From: Mycoplasma testudineum
GTDB lineage: Bacteria; Bacillota_I; Bacilli_A; Mycoplasmatales; Metamycoplasmataceae
NCBI RefSeq assembly: GCF_002245785.1
Contig: NZ_NNCE01000004.1
Coordinates: forward strand, 1-64,000
Reading direction: 5' to 3'
Length of the DNA: 64,000 bases
The notes below the pieces were generated by a model. That model worked only from the letters and a program-made list of their open reading frames with translations, was not told the origin of the DNA and made no database searches. Of this stretch, positions 1 through 10,727 are shown piece after piece. Both the position numbers and the translations under genes were made by a program. How positions within the stretch are numbered: position 1 is the stretch's first letter; each line of letters opens with the position of its first letter.

Positions 1-57
1 AACACCTTTATCGATCATCTCGATTATTTTGATTTTGTCTTCATATGTTAGTTTCAT
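1..57 (-). CDS. transposase OrfA N-terminus (partial)
   Basis: Only 19 codons are visible. They begin at ATG (55-57, minus) and read MKLTYEDKIKIIEMIDKGV, which resembles the start of the helix-turn-helix orfA product of IS3-family elements. The reading frame runs off the window edge. The position just inside the putative terminal repeat supports the call. The fragment is too short for certainty. Confidence 0.45.
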   Translation of the reverse strand, partial: MKLTYEDKIKIIEMIDKGV

Positions 58-108
58 AAGAAAAACCCCTTAAGTTTGGATCTGGTCCTACTTAAAGGGT
101 TCTCTACA
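1..108 (-). mobile_element. left end of an IS3/IS150-type insertion sequence
   Basis: On the minus strand the outer end reads TGTAGAGAACCC from position 108 inward, followed by AAGTAGGAC. This is the kind of TG-starting terminal inverted repeat seen in IS3-family (IS150-group) elements of mollicutes. The transposase-like ORF starts about 50 nt inside this end, the usual distance. The rest of the element lies outside the window, so the right repeat and target duplication cannot be checked. The family call is by resemblance. Confidence 0.5.
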
Positions 109-154
109 GTTTAACTTTTTTCAAATTTTCAACGTAGTTAAAATAGCTTTTAAA

Positions 155-182
155 CATAAAAAATGTTGCTTTGATTCAGCAA
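155..182 (-). terminator. probable terminator after ftsH
   Basis: On the minus strand a short hairpin (TTGCT / AGCAA, arms 178-182 and 166-170) is followed by a run of six T residues at about 157-162. It lies 40-65 nt past the ftsH stop. The stem is only 5 bp, so the call is tentative. Confidence 0.4.
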
Positions 183-221
183 AAATTTCTTAAAGTTTTT
201 GTAATTAAAATTTATTAAAGA

Positions 222-2282
222 TTAGTTCTCTTCTTTTGTAGATTTTTCATGTGTTTGATCAATCAATTCATCAAGAGTTTTCTTAGGAGCAACTTTTTCT
301 TTTACTGGTTTATCTTCAGGAAGTTTTAAATTCTTAGCAATGTAGTCAATTTCTTCGGCAACAATTGTTTCTTTTTGCAACAATGCTTCTTTAATTAATT
401 CTAATAGTTCTTTATTTTCAGAAATAATTTTAAAAGCTGCTTCTTGAGATTTTTGAATTATATTTCGGACTTCAACATCTATTTCATGGGCAATTTTGTT
501 AGAGAATGTTCCTTTTGCAATATCGCGACCTAAGAAAGGATTTTCTGAATTTTCTTCATACTTGATTGGTCCTAATGAGGACATACCTCATTCTGTAACC
601 ATTCTTCTAGCAATTTTAGTTGCTTTAGCAATATCGTCTGCCGCTCCAGTAGAAACGTTATTATCACCATAAATGATTTCTTCAGCAGCTCTTCCACCCA
701 TAAATGAGGCAATTGTTGCTAGTAATTCTTCTTTAGTGGCATTATATTTTTCTTTTTCAGGAAGCATTAAATTATATCCACCAGCATTACCACGAGGAAT
801 AATAGTAATTTTTTGAACTTTGTTACCACCAGGAATTTTTATCCCTGCAACTGCATGACCAGCTTCATGGTAAGCAACCATTGTAAGCTCTTCTTTTGAA
901 ATGACTCTATTTTTCTTCGCAGGTCCCGCCATTACTCTATCAATAGCTTCATCAATCTGACTTGAGATAATTACGCCTGATTTTTCACGTACCGAAAGTA
1001 AGGAAGCTTCATTAATAACGTTTTCTAGTTGAGCCCCTGAAAATCCAGGAGTCCTTTTAGCAACACGTGCTAAATCAATTTCTTTTGAAAGTCTTTTACC
1101 TTTAGCATGCAAAATTAAAATTTCTTCACGTTCTTTAACATCTGGTAAACCAACTGTGATATTTCTATCAAAACGCCCTGGTCTTAATAGAGCTGGATCA
1201 AGTACGTCTGAACGGTTAGTTGCGGCCATAATTAAAATTCCAGAATTTTCAGTAATCCCATCCATTTCAACTAGTATTTGGTTAAGTGTTTGTTCACGTT
1301 CATCGTTTCCACCACCAACACCAGAACCACGACTTCTACCAACAGCATCTAATTCATCAATAAAAATGATTGCTCTTCCAAGTTTACGCGCTTCTTTAAA
1401 CATCTCTCTAACTCTTTTAGCACCTAGACCAACATATAATTCAACAAATGAAGATGCAGATATGAAAAAGAAAGGAACATTTGCTTCACCAGCAGTTGCT
1501 TTAGCTAGAAGTGTTTTACCAGTACCTGGAGGCCCGCCTAATAAAATTCCTTTTGGGAATCTTGCTCCACTAGCAGCATACTTTTTAGGGTTTTTTAAAT
1601 AATCAACTAATTCAAAAATTTCTTCTTTAGCTTCAGCATTACCTGCAACATCTGAAAATTTCTTGTCAGATTTAACAACAACAGCTTGATTTTTGCCAAT
1701 ATTGAAAATTCCACTTGAACCGCCGCTTTGTGCTCTCATTTGGAAGTAGAAAATACCAACAAATAATAAAATTAGCAATAATGTTGGGCCGATTTGAATT
1801 AAGAAAGATAACGCTCTAGTAGCTGGTAAGTTAGCTACTGTTGTTAATTTACCTAATTGACTTGAATTAGGAATTACTAAAGCTTGTTCAATAGCAGCTA
1901 AATATGTTCCGCCAGCAAGAGCTCCTGTTGAATTACCCTGAACGGTAGCAGGAACTTGCATTGTGGTAATTAAATCATTGAATCAACTTACAGTAGCACC
2001 TACTTTATAAGATTGCTCAATACCGTTTTGAACAAATTTTACAACTATATTATTATATAAAGGTGTAAAAGAAATATCACTAATATAAGTGGTATCTGTT
2101 GTGCTTTGTGCTGCTCTAATAATGTCGTTTTGCAGTTCTAAAGTAGTTTTAATTGGCAGCGCATTTATCCCTGTGTATGTTTCTGCAAAAAATCAAATAA
2201 GTCAACCGGCTACAAGAATTAATAATATTGCATAAATCCAGTTGAATTTAAAACGCCTTCGTTTTTTGTTTTGGTTATCCAT
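222..2282 (-). CDS. ftsH: ATP-dependent zinc metalloprotease FtsH
   Basis: Membrane-anchored AAA+ protease that degrades misfolded and regulatory membrane or cytosolic proteins. The 686-residue product has a basic N-terminus, a first membrane helix at about 14-33, an extracytoplasmic stretch, a second helix at about 158-180, Walker A GGPPGTGKT (about 249-257), Walker B IIFIDELDA (about 305), the second region of homology ending RPGRFDR, and the zinc site HEAGH at about 472-476. In-frame TGA codons (for example at 588-590) encode Trp. The start is ATG 2280-2282 with an AAAGGGA Shine-Dalgarno. It is last in the minus-strand run recD2-pth-tilS-ftsH; tilS-ftsH linkage is common in Firmicutes and mollicutes. 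Length and domains are normal for the family. Confidence 0.97.
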
Positions 2283-2325
2283 AGATGAATCCCTTTCATT
2301 TTTTGAATTGATAAAATCTATTATA

Positions 2326-3198
2326 TTACTTTTTGAACACTTGAATAGTTTTATTTTTCTTGAGCAATGAGTAGTTTTCGTTAAGTAAATATTCTTTATT
2401 ATTTTGCTTTTGAGAGTTTATAAAATTAACAATTTGTTCCAATTTATTTTCAGAAATTTTTACATTTGTCTTTTCACTTAATAAACTAAAAATAATTTCT
2501 TTTTGATATTTAAACTTATCAAAAGACGCAATTAAATAATTTGTGTTTTTTCACTTTTGAAATTCGGATTGAATTTTTTTTCTTTTTGGAAAATTAATGA
2601 AATTTAAGAAATTCAATTGGAACAACAATTTATATTTTAGAAAAGTGTTTCGCTTCAAAATTTTGTTATTTTTATTTCTAGTATATTTTTCATTTTCATT
2701 TGATTCGTCAATACCAAAGTCAATATTATTTTTAGACATATAGTTGATAATTTTTTGTTTTGATAATTTTAGTAAAGGTCTAATAACAAGCATATCTTGT
2801 ATTACTGTGACTTTATTTATACCTTTATAAATCGGTTTTCTTTTTGAATTTTTTTGAAAAAGAAATGTAGCAATTTTATCGTCTAAATGATGTCCTGTCA
2901 TTAAAACATCAAAGTTTCCAGAAGTGTAAATTTTACTAAAAAAATCATATCTTTTTTTTCTTGCTCAAGATTGAAAATTCACATTATCTTTTGGTGGATT
3001 TAATTTTAATAATCTGAATTTTATATTTCAAACATTACAAAAATTTTCAACAATTTTTTGATCTCTATATGCTGTGTCTCTCATGTTGTAATTTACATGT
3101 GCTACTTCAATATTTTGATTTTTAAATTTATTCAAAAGATACATTGAATCTGGACCGCCAGAAACAGCTAATAAAATTTTTTGTTTATTTTTTTTCAA
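2326..3198 (-). CDS. tilS: tRNA(Ile)-lysidine synthase TilS
   Basis: ATP-dependent N-type PP-loop enzyme that converts the CAU anticodon C34 of tRNA-Ile2 to lysidine, so that AUA codons are read as Ile. The 290-residue product starts with the PP-loop signature AVSGGPDS near residue 11 and contains the TGHHLDDK motif typical of TilS. It lacks the long C-terminal domains of larger TilS proteins, as is usual in mycoplasmas. TGA is read as Trp at 2551-2553. No ATG fits: the frame opens at TTG 3196-3198, which overlaps the last codons of pth, so a TTG start with translational coupling is inferred. The stop lies 44 nt before ftsH. Confidence 0.9.
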
Positions 3199-3736
3199 GA
3201 TGATTCACAGCAACTTTTATATCGTTAAAAATGTATGTTAAAACAGTTTCAGAAACACTGTCTAACACTAAGTTCATTTTAGTTTGTTGTTCTTCAGTAA
3301 ATTTAGATAACACATAATTGGAAACATCATGATTTTCACCTGGTCTTCCAATACCTATTCTAATTCTTTTAATATCTTGTGTGCCCAAGTGTTTGATTAT
3401 ACTATCCATTCCTTTTTGACCTCCGCTTGAACCACTTCCTTTGATAACTGCTTTTCCAACCGGAAAATCCATGTCATCATAAACTACTAAAACATCATTA
3501 ATATCAATGTTATAAAAATTACAAATTGCTTTTACAAATTTGCCTGAATTGTTCATATAAGTTTGTGGTTTAGCAAGAATTACATTGTGTCCTTTGTAAT
3601 AAAGTCCTTCAAATTTTTCTTTATTTATTTCCACATTTAATTTTTTAGCAACTAAATCTAAAACATTGAACCCAACATTATGCTTTGTGTTTAAATATTC
3701 ATTTCCTGGGTTACCTAATCCAATAACTAATTTCAT
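3185..3736 (-). CDS. pth: peptidyl-tRNA hydrolase
   Basis: Hydrolyses the ester bond of peptidyl-tRNA released from stalled ribosomes, recycling tRNA. The 183-residue product shows the family landmarks: GLGNPGNEY near the N-terminus, the catalytic-His context TKHNVGF, the KPQTYMNNSG motif, VVYDDMDFPVG, and GSGGQKGMDSI. Length is normal. The start is ATG 3734-3736. It lies 9 nt after the recD2 stop, and its last codons overlap the TTG start of tilS, indicating one operon. Confidence 0.97.
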   Translation of the reverse strand: MKLVIGLGNPGNEYLNTKHNVGFNVLDLVAKKLNVEINKEKFEGLYYKGHNVILAKPQTYMNNSGKFVKAICNFYNIDINDVLVVYDDMDFPVGKAVIKGSGSSGGQKGMDSIIKHLGTQDIKRIRIGIGRPGENHDVSNYVLSKFTEEQQTKMNLVLDSVSETVLTYIFNDIKVAVNHLEKK

Positions 3737-3745
3737 ATTTTTATT

Positions 3746-5797
3746 TTAACTATATTTATTTCAAATAAATAATTTTAAGTTTGTTTCTACTTTCTTATTT
3801 TTTAAATTAGGAATCAATTCATAAATAAAGTAATTCATATCCCCAACTATAATGAGCTTTTTCTTTGCTCTTGATATTGCAGTGTATATCATTTTCATTG
3901 TATTTAAATAATTATATTCTTTACTAATAACTACAATAATATAGTCATTTTCCGAACCCTGAAATTTATGTATTGTATTAGCATATGCTAAATCAATTTC
4001 GCTTCATTTATTAGTTTTAGTTTTTGTAATATTTACACTTTTATGTTTAAATTTTAAAAAAAGTTTTTCATCTTTTTCATCCTGATCTAAAATTGCTACT
4101 TGCCCATTAAAAATTTCATCTTCGTAATTATTTACAGTTTGATTTACTTTATCTCCAACATAAAATTTTTTATATTTTGTTTTTTTAATTGGCTCTTTAT
4201 TTTTGAAAATTAATTCTTGTATTTTTTTATTTATTTCAAATACACCATAATCGCCACTTTTAATTGGAATTATAATATCTTTATCAAGAACATCAACAGT
4301 AGCTAAATTTTTTAAATAAACATTAATTATTGTTGCTTGTAAATTTTCAGTATTACTGTGAACTAGTTTTACGTTTTTAAAATTAGTAATTTCAGAATCA
4401 TTTTTTAATACTTTGCTTATTGTTTCAAAAATGTCAGGCGCTAAAATTGCTCTATAATTTTTAGTTAAATTTGTGTTTTCAATAATACTTCATTCTGAAA
4501 TGTCTGTAAGCAAATTCCCTGCACCGATTGCTGGTAATTGATTTATGTCACCAACTAAAATTAATTTTTCTAAATTGGTTAACTTAGTAATTACATCATA
4601 AAAAACTGATATATTTACCATTGAAAACTCATCAATTATCAACACTTTCAAATAGCTAAAATTTATGGGTTCTTCATCAATTTTAGCCAATAAATCAAAG
4701 TAGCTATGAATTGTTTTGCTTTCAAAATCAGTTTTTTGCATTAAATTTGATGCGGCCTTACCGGTAGGTGTAACTAGAGCAATATTTTTGCTATCGAATT
4801 TTTTTAATAAATTATTTACAATTTCTTTTACAACAAATGTTTTACCACTTCCTGGCAATCCTGTGACTAATGATACGGAATTTTGAAGAGCTTTTTTTAC
4901 GGCTTCATTTTGTTCTTCTGAGCAAATATCCGATGGTTCAAAATTTATTTTCTTTTGTTTAACTGAATTCAATTTAAACAAAAAATCATAGATGTATCTT
5001 TCTTTTTTATATGTCGAAGATAGGGTTAATTTAGAGCCTATTTTTCTTAGTTTATCTGTGTCTAAAAGCTTGTTTAAATAATTTTCATACGTTAGGTCAT
5101 CAATATGCAAATTTTTAGTAACTTTTCATTTAAGTATATTGGGTATTATCAGTGTTGAATTGGAGTTTTCCACTTTTTTCGTTTCATAGAGAATTAGGTT
5201 AGAAATTCTTAATTCAGATTCTTTATCGCCTTTCAAAAATTGCAAATAAAATTGATCGATTGATTCAAAGCTAATTGAAGTTTCATATTCTTCGAATAAT
5301 AAATAAGGATTTTCTAAAAATTCATAGTTACTTACTATAGAAGGGCGAATAAGTGATTTGATCATTACTAATAATTCTAGAAAAAATGTTTTAAGTTTGT
5401 ATTTTTCAAAAATTTCAAAATTAAACAATCTTAATAACTCTGTTTCTCAACTAGTTAACTTTTTTTCATCAATAGAATTTTTTATTGCCCGAGCAAGTTT
5501 AGATACAATAAGTTTTCACCCTCATGATTCTGATAATTCAGATGCAATAAGTTCATTTGTCATTATTGATTGAATTCATTTTTTAGGTTCTTTTTCAAAA
5601 TAAGGAAACATTCATTTTATTGTTGCTTTATCATTGTTATCAAACTCTATATTTGCAAAATAATGTAAGTTATCAACAAAAATAAAATCTGTATCAACAA
5701 TTTCGATAACTTTTTTTTCATTATTTTCAAAAGTCAATATTTCATATCAAAAACCGTTAGAATCACTATTTTTAATTAAATAAACTATATTTTTCAT
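3746..5797 (-). CDS. recD2: RecD2-like ATP-dependent DNA helicase
   Basis: Superfamily 1B 5'-3' helicase of the RecD2 type, used in DNA repair without RecBC. The 683-residue product has an N-terminal region of about 290 residues that is poorly conserved, then Walker A GLPGSGKT (about 313-320), TPTGKAA, the DEF form of motif II (IIDEFSM, about 387-393), the GDINQLPAIGAGN motif III, and a C-terminal motif VI with TAISRAKKKL. Several TGA codons encode Trp. The start is ATG 5795-5797 with an AAGAGAA ribosome site. It is the first gene of the minus-strand operon and is divergent from dnaA. The N-terminal domain is short compared with classical RecD2 but typical of mycoplasma versions. Confidence 0.88.
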
Positions 5798-5894
5798 ATT
5801 CTCTTTTGTTCATAATTGTGTTTATAAATACCACTTATTAACTTTTATTCTACATTTTATTGTTGATAGTTGATAATTAATTTATTATTTTGAT
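5798..5894. promoter_or_regulatory. divergent recD2/dnaA promoter region, possible oriC side
   Basis: A 97-nt AT-rich gap separates divergent recD2 and dnaA. A -10-like TATTAT lies at 5883-5888, exactly 6 nt before the dnaA ATG. There is no Shine-Dalgarno, so the dnaA transcript is probably leaderless. The strand switch makes this the probable origin neighbourhood, but I see no clear TTATCCACA-type DnaA boxes here or in the dnaA-dnaN gap. Confidence 0.5.
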
Positions 5895-7292
5895 ATGGAA
5901 AATATTGAACTTCTTTCTCTTACATTAGATCAACAAACAAAAAAACTTAGAGCTGTTCTTGAAAAAAGCACAAATGATGGTTTTATTTTAAATACAATTT
6001 TGCCTGCTATAAGAATAACTGAGGTACATAATGATTTTGTTTTTTTGTCTTTTTATGAAGAGTCAACAATACACGATGATGTAAAAATTAACGATTATCG
6101 CAGTTGAATAAAGCCCGCAATAACTGAATTATATGGTCCTCAATATGATTTAGGTATTATGGCAACTGATCAAGATATAAAAACAGGCAGACGCAAAATA
6201 TCAAGAAATTTAAGCGAAAATGATGAAATTGATCAAATTTTAAATAAATACCGAACTGCACATAGTTTTGATACATATTTAGCACTTTCTTATAATAATG
6301 AAGTAAGTGAAGCTGCAAATTCATTAATTGCAGAATCTTTTCCTTTTAGTTCACTTTATGTATATGGAGAAAGCGGATTGGGAAAAACGCATGCAATGGC
6401 TGCTGTTAAAAATTATTATTCAGATGTATTACCTGATAAAAATGCTTATTTTTTAGCGTCATCATTTTTTTCAAGTTATATTGCAAAAAGATTGCAAGAA
6501 AATAATCCCGAGTTTAAATTAGAGCTTCAAAATCGATTAATTGAAGCTGATTTAGTTATTTTTGATGATTTTCAACTTTATTTTGAAGGCGACAAAATTC
6601 AAACACTTAATTTTATTTTCGGGATCATAGATGCAAGGATAAGCGAAAATAGGAAAACTGTTTATATTTCAGATAAGAGAATAGAAAATTTGCCCCCTAT
6701 GAGTGAAAGAATGCTAACTAGACTAATATCTGGTTTAAGTGTTGAAATAAAACATCCTACTCAAAAAGAAATAAAGCAACTTTATAAATTTAAAATTAAA
6801 AAATCTCAACTTAAAGATATAAAAATTGATGAAGATGCATTAGATTTTTTGACTAGAAACACAAAACACAGCATCAGAGAAATTGAAGGAAATTTAAACA
6901 AAATAATTTGAAGAATTTCTAAATTAAACAAAGATTTCTCAGGTGAATTTTCGCTATCACTTATGAAAGAAATTTTTTCAGGAAAAGAAATTGAAACTAA
7001 AGATATTACCCCTGAAAGAATTGTGAGCATTATTTCTTCACATTATGGTGTAAAAATTAGCGAAATGAAAAGCAATAACCGTGAGAAGAAAATTTTTTGG
7101 GCTAGAGCAATGGCAATGTATTTAATGAGAAGTATTTTAAGTGATATAACATTACAACAAATCGGGAATCATTTTGGGAAAAATCACTCAACAGTTAAAC
7201 ATTCACTTTCTAAGGTAAAAGAAGAAATAATTAGTAAAAGTGGTGAAAAAACATATCAACAATTGTTAGACAAAATAAGAACATTTAATTAA
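5895..7292 (+). CDS. dnaA: chromosomal replication initiator protein DnaA
   Basis: AAA+ ATPase that binds DnaA boxes and melts the origin. The 465-residue product has an N-terminal helicase-interaction region (about 1-90), Walker A GESGLGKT at 158-165, Walker B VIFDDFQ near 222, and the C-terminal DNA-binding domain with the signature GNHFGKNHSTVKHSL. TGA codons at several points (for example between residues 71 and 72) encode Trp. There is no ribosome-binding site before ATG 5895. A TATTAT element 6 nt upstream suggests a leaderless mRNA. It is followed by dnaN in the standard order. The length is typical. Confidence 0.96.
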
Positions 7293-7370
7293 CATTTTAT
7301 CAGCGCTAAAATTGTTAGTAGAACCTTTATTAAATAGCATTTTCTAAAACTTATGAACATGTCAACAAGA

Positions 7371-7398
7371 TATAATAATATTAATAGATAGGATATAT
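7371..7398 (+). promoter_or_regulatory. dnaN promoter and ribosome binding site
   Basis: TATAAT at 7371-7376 would place transcription start near 7383, followed by the Shine-Dalgarno-like TAGGAT (7389-7394) just before the dnaN ATG at 7399. This is a leadered start, unlike neighbouring dnaA. Confidence 0.55.
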
Positions 7399-8523
7399 AT
7401 GAAAATAAACATTCAAAAAAACAAGTTTTTAAAAGCAATTGAAAACAATTTAAAAATTGTTGATCATGCTAGTATGACAATAGAATTAAGATGTCTTTTG
7501 TTTGATGTAAGGTTAAATAAAATTATCATTAAATCTTCGAATGGTGAAATTTCAATACAAAATGAATATGAATTAGATGGAATAAATAATAAAGCAGATT
7601 CAACAGGTGTATTTTTAGTTTCTGCAAAACAAATAAAAGGAGTACTGAATAGAACAGATGAAAATGTTGAAATCACTGTTGTAAAAGGAAATATTAAAAT
7701 ATCATCCAATTCTTATATAAGCGATTTTGCCACAATTGATTCAACGAACTTTCCTGACATCAATTTCACGCTTTCAAGTAACTATTTTAAATTAGGCAGT
7801 CATGATTTCTTTAAAGCCCTTAAAAACGTTGGATATATCGCTTTAAATAATCCAAGTAGAGAAGAAATCGCTTTAAATGTTGTGAGAATAGATTGTAAAG
7901 ATAAAAAACTAGAATTTCTTTCAAGTGATAGAAAAAGAATAGCGCACGAAACAATTGATATTGACTATGATCATGTATTTGATTTATCTTTTCATTACAA
8001 AACATTGAAAGACTTATTATCCTTAAATTATGAAAAAGAAATTAATTTTTATCCTGGATCTTTTGAAGCAAAAATATTAACAGGTAAAATGGTTGTGACT
8101 GCAAAAATAGTTACATTAGCAACAATTAATTTATCTCAAAATAATCCGTTTACACAAGAATTTCATAGTTTCATAAAGATAGATAAATCAGAACTACTTG
8201 ACTTAATTGACAAAGTAACTGTATTTACTGATTCGATGACTAAAAAAATCAGACTAAAAACATCTAGAAAAAATAATGAAGCATTTTTAAAATTAGAAAC
8301 ATATATTGATGATGCTGGTAATTCAGAAGCAAGTACTAATAACATAATTTTTGAAGGACCTGAATTCACTGCATTATACAATGCTAATTATGTAAAAGAA
8401 GCTATGTCTCCTTTTGGCGAAACAGTACATTTGTTTTTTGCCCCAAATAATGGACCGCTAATGATAAGAAGTGATGAATATCCAACAAACAAGCAACTTA
8501 TAGCATCAATTAAGGACCACTAA
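7399..8523 (+). CDS. dnaN: DNA polymerase III sliding clamp (beta subunit)
   Basis: Ring-shaped processivity factor that encircles DNA and tethers polymerase III. The 374-residue product has the normal length for three clamp-fold repeats, and the C-terminal region (APNNGPLMIRSDEY) matches the end of beta clamps. Overall identity to familiar bacterial clamps is low, as in other mycoplasmas, so position directly after dnaA and size carry much of the weight. It has its own TATAAT and ribosome site. Its stop codon overlaps the ATG of the downstream S4 gene (TAATG). Confidence 0.92.
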   Translation: MKINIQKNKFLKAIENNLKIVDHASMTIELRCLLFDVRLNKIIIKSSNGEISIQNEYELDGINNKADSTGVFLVSAKQIKGVLNRTDENVEITVVKGNIKISSNSYISDFATIDSTNFPDINFTLSSNYFKLGSHDFFKALKNVGYIALNNPSREEIALNVVRIDCKDKKLEFLSSDRKRIAHETIDIDYDHVFDLSFHYKTLKDLLSLNYEKEINFYPGSFEAKILTGKMVVTAKIVTLATINLSQNNPFTQEFHSFIKIDKSELLDLIDKVTVFTDSMTKKIRLKTSRKNNEAFLKLETYIDDAGNSEASTNNIIFEGPEFTALYNANYVKEAMSPFGETVHLFFAPNNGPLMIRSDEYPTNKQLIASIKDH

Positions 8524-8738
8524 TGAATATAGAAATAACAGGCGAAGATATTAAAATTGGTCAACTTTTAAAAAAATTAGGACATATATCAACTGGCGGT
8601 AGAGCTTCAATTTTTTTAGAAAATCACGTAGTTAAAATTAACGGAAGTAGAATTACTACACGCTCAACTAAAGTAAAAATTGGCGATATTGTTTGAATAG
8701 ATGAACAATTAATCAAGATAATATCTAAAAAAGAGTAA
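8523..8738 (+). CDS. S4-domain RNA-binding protein (YaaA/RlbA type)
   Basis: A 71-residue product consisting of one S4 RNA-binding domain (I-x-I-GQLLKKLGHISTGGRAS, then VVKINGSRITTRSTKVKIGDIV). In Bacillus the small S4 protein encoded beside dnaN is linked to ribosome assembly, and the same gene order here supports the same family. The role in this organism is inferred. The ATG overlaps the dnaN stop, so translation is coupled. One Trp is encoded by TGA near the end. It is immediately followed by the TPP riboswitch of the next operon. Confidence 0.85.
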
Positions 8739-8745
8739 AATGTTT

Positions 8746-8817
8746 ATAAGGGGTGCTGTAAAAGGCTGAGATTATACTCTAAAACTGATCTAGGTAATTC
8801 TAGCGTAGTGATAATAA
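8746..8817 (+). promoter_or_regulatory. TPP (THI-box) riboswitch aptamer
   Basis: The sequence carries the conserved THI-box core: GGGGTGC (8750-8756), GGCTGAGA, ACTCT (pairs with GGGGT through G-U wobbles), then CTGATCTAGGTAATTCTAGCGTAG with the CTAG/CTAG stem. It lies directly before a thiamine-type ABC importer. The 5' arm ATAAGGGGT (8746-8754) is perfectly complementary to ACCCCTTAT (8827-8835), the left arm of the downstream terminator, giving an antiterminator. TPP binding should lock GGGGT into the aptamer, free the terminator and switch the importer off. Confidence 0.93.
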
Positions 8818-8823
8818 TTTTTT

Positions 8824-8856
8824 AAAACCCCTTATTTTATAAAAAGGGGTTTTTTT
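8824..8856 (+). terminator. riboswitch-controlled terminator / SD-sequestering hairpin
   Basis: AAAACCCCTT (8824-8833) pairs with AAGGGGTTTT (8844-8853) around a loop of about 10 nt and runs into a T tract, forming an intrinsic terminator. The AAGGGG of the 3' arm is also the only ribosome-binding sequence for the next gene, whose TTG start lies in the T tract. The hairpin could therefore block both transcription and translation. Confidence 0.88.
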
Positions 8857-9580
8857 GTTTTTGAAAATAGATAACGTAACTAGTGAAACAAAAGATAGAA
8901 AAGTATTACTTTCAGATATTAATCTCAAATTTAAAGAAACAGATTTCATTGCAGTTATAGGTTCTTCCGGCGCTGGGAAAACTAGTTTAATTAATTTGAT
9001 TTTAAAAGATAGTAATTTCAAAAATGGTTATATTTCCTTTCAAGGTAAAAAAATAGTAAGTAAAAAAGATAAAAAAGTTTTTTTGAAAAATGTTAGTTTA
9101 TTATCACAAAACCCTAATCTTATTTATGACGATTCTGTATTTGATAATTTAAAAAGATTTGTAAAAGATAACAGCAAATGATATTTGAAAATCGTTAATT
9201 ATTTCACTTTAAAAAAGGCTAATGAAATTTTGAAAGTTTTAAAAAAACTAGGGATTAATGATTACATATTTTCTTTAGTTAAAGAACTTTCAGGTGGTCA
9301 AATTCAAAGGGTTGAAATAGCAAAAAATTTGTTAATTAAAAAGCAAATTATTTTAGCTGATGAACCAACATCAAATCTTGATTTTAAAAATGCGGAAAAC
9401 GTTCTTTATTTACTAAAAGAAATCGCAACAGAAAACAAATCATTAACATTAGTTAATATTCATGATGTTGGATTAATTGAAAATGAATTATTTAATAGAG
9501 TCATTGGTATAAAGAACGGAAAAATAGTTTTTGACAAGAAAACAATAACGAAAGAAGAAATAAAGCAAATTTATGAATAA
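8855..9580 (+). CDS. thiamine-type ABC transporter, ATP-binding protein
   Basis: Cytosolic ATPase of an importer, equivalent to the p29 component of the mycoplasma p37/p29/p69 system. The 241-residue product has Walker A GSSGAGKTS, the Q-loop region LLSQNP, signature LSGGQIQRVEIAKNLL, Walker B IILADEPTSNLD and the H-loop region VNIHDVG. One TGA (9179-9181) encodes Trp. The frame opens with TTG at 8855 or TTG at 8861; 8855 fits the AAGGGG site better. Both starts lie in the terminator's T tract. The 3' end overlaps the lipoprotein gene by 8 nt. The riboswitch controls the operon. Confidence 0.9.
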
Positions 9581-10727
9581 AATAAAAAGAATATTATCAT
9601 CAATGTTAGGAATTGGTATTTTAGTTACTTCAGCCACAGTGGCAATTTCATGTGCTCAGGAAGTACAAAGAAGTGATAATTTTGAATTATCAACAAAATG
9701 ATTTGTTGCTAAATTAGGCACTGAAGCAATTACTAATTATGAAAAAGTATTTAATGAAAAATATGATCAATTAAAATCTGAAAATGCTTCAAAATACCCA
9801 AATGCAATAAACATATCTATGAAAGTAGTTTCTAATGATAATTCGGATGCTCGTTTACAAAATGTTTTGACTGGTAAAAGTGGAATGACAATAACTAATG
9901 TTGCAAATGTGATTAATTTAAATAATCCTAATATAACAGTAGGTGCGCAAATATTAACAAGAGCATTCAAAAATGACACAACTATAAAATATTACTCTGA
10001 TTCAGATGGTCCAAAATATCTAAGTGAAACGGCAATTACTGAGACTAATGAACTTTTAAAAAACACTCCATTCCAAAGTTGAGACGATGTTAAACAAAAA
10101 TGAGATGGTGCAAAATACGAATTTCTTTATTCAGACCCGAATGACAAAATAAATTTTTATAGAGGAATGATTTTGATAAGCGGAACTGATGCAATCATTA
10201 GAGATATAAAAGATGCTTGAAATACTAAGAATTTTGAAAAGTTCATAAGTTATGGAATTATTCACGGAAAAATAAGTAGTCAAGGAAAATACAAATTGCA
10301 AGACAAACTATTAAGAGACCATTTTGGAAAAGGGATAAATGAAATACCTGGAGATTTGAGAATTCAAGATTCTGAAAAATTAAATTTAATAGGTAGTGAT
10401 AATAAATATAGAATTGCTTTTGATGACATGTATTCTTTTGCTTGACAAAATAATAGTGATGGGAATGTAAAGAAAGACATTTTCAAAACTAAAGATAATG
10501 AATACTTGCAAGTTCTTTCTCTTACCAATCCACTTCTATACGATGTACTAATATTCAATAATAAGATTTTAAATGCTGACACAATTAATTTAATAATAGA
10601 CACATTTATATCTTTATCTATTGATAATACTACAGATACTTATGGTATTTATAACGGATACAACGGGTATAAAAAGATTGATAATTTTAATGACGAAATA
10701 GTAATACCTTTTAATAAGGCTTTGTAA
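9573..10727 (+). CDS. p37/Cypl-like thiamine-binding lipoprotein
   Basis: Surface substrate-binding lipoprotein. The 384-residue precursor has a short basic N-terminus, a hydrophobic signal and the lipobox AISC, with Cys at about 24. The mature part resembles mycoplasma p37 (Cypl), for which thiamine pyrophosphate binding is known from M. hyorhinis; the stretch FYRGMILISG and the downstream regions fit that family. The riboswitch upstream independently points to thiamine or its phosphates as substrate. Several Trp residues are TGA-encoded. The ATG (9573-9575) lies inside the end of the ATPase gene and the stop abuts the permease ATG. Confidence 0.88.

Noticed and set aside
1156-1602. A 148-codon plus-strand frame antisense to ftsH.
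   Set aside because: It mirrors the conserved AAA domain of ftsH, has no ribosome site and no family resemblance; it is a shadow frame.
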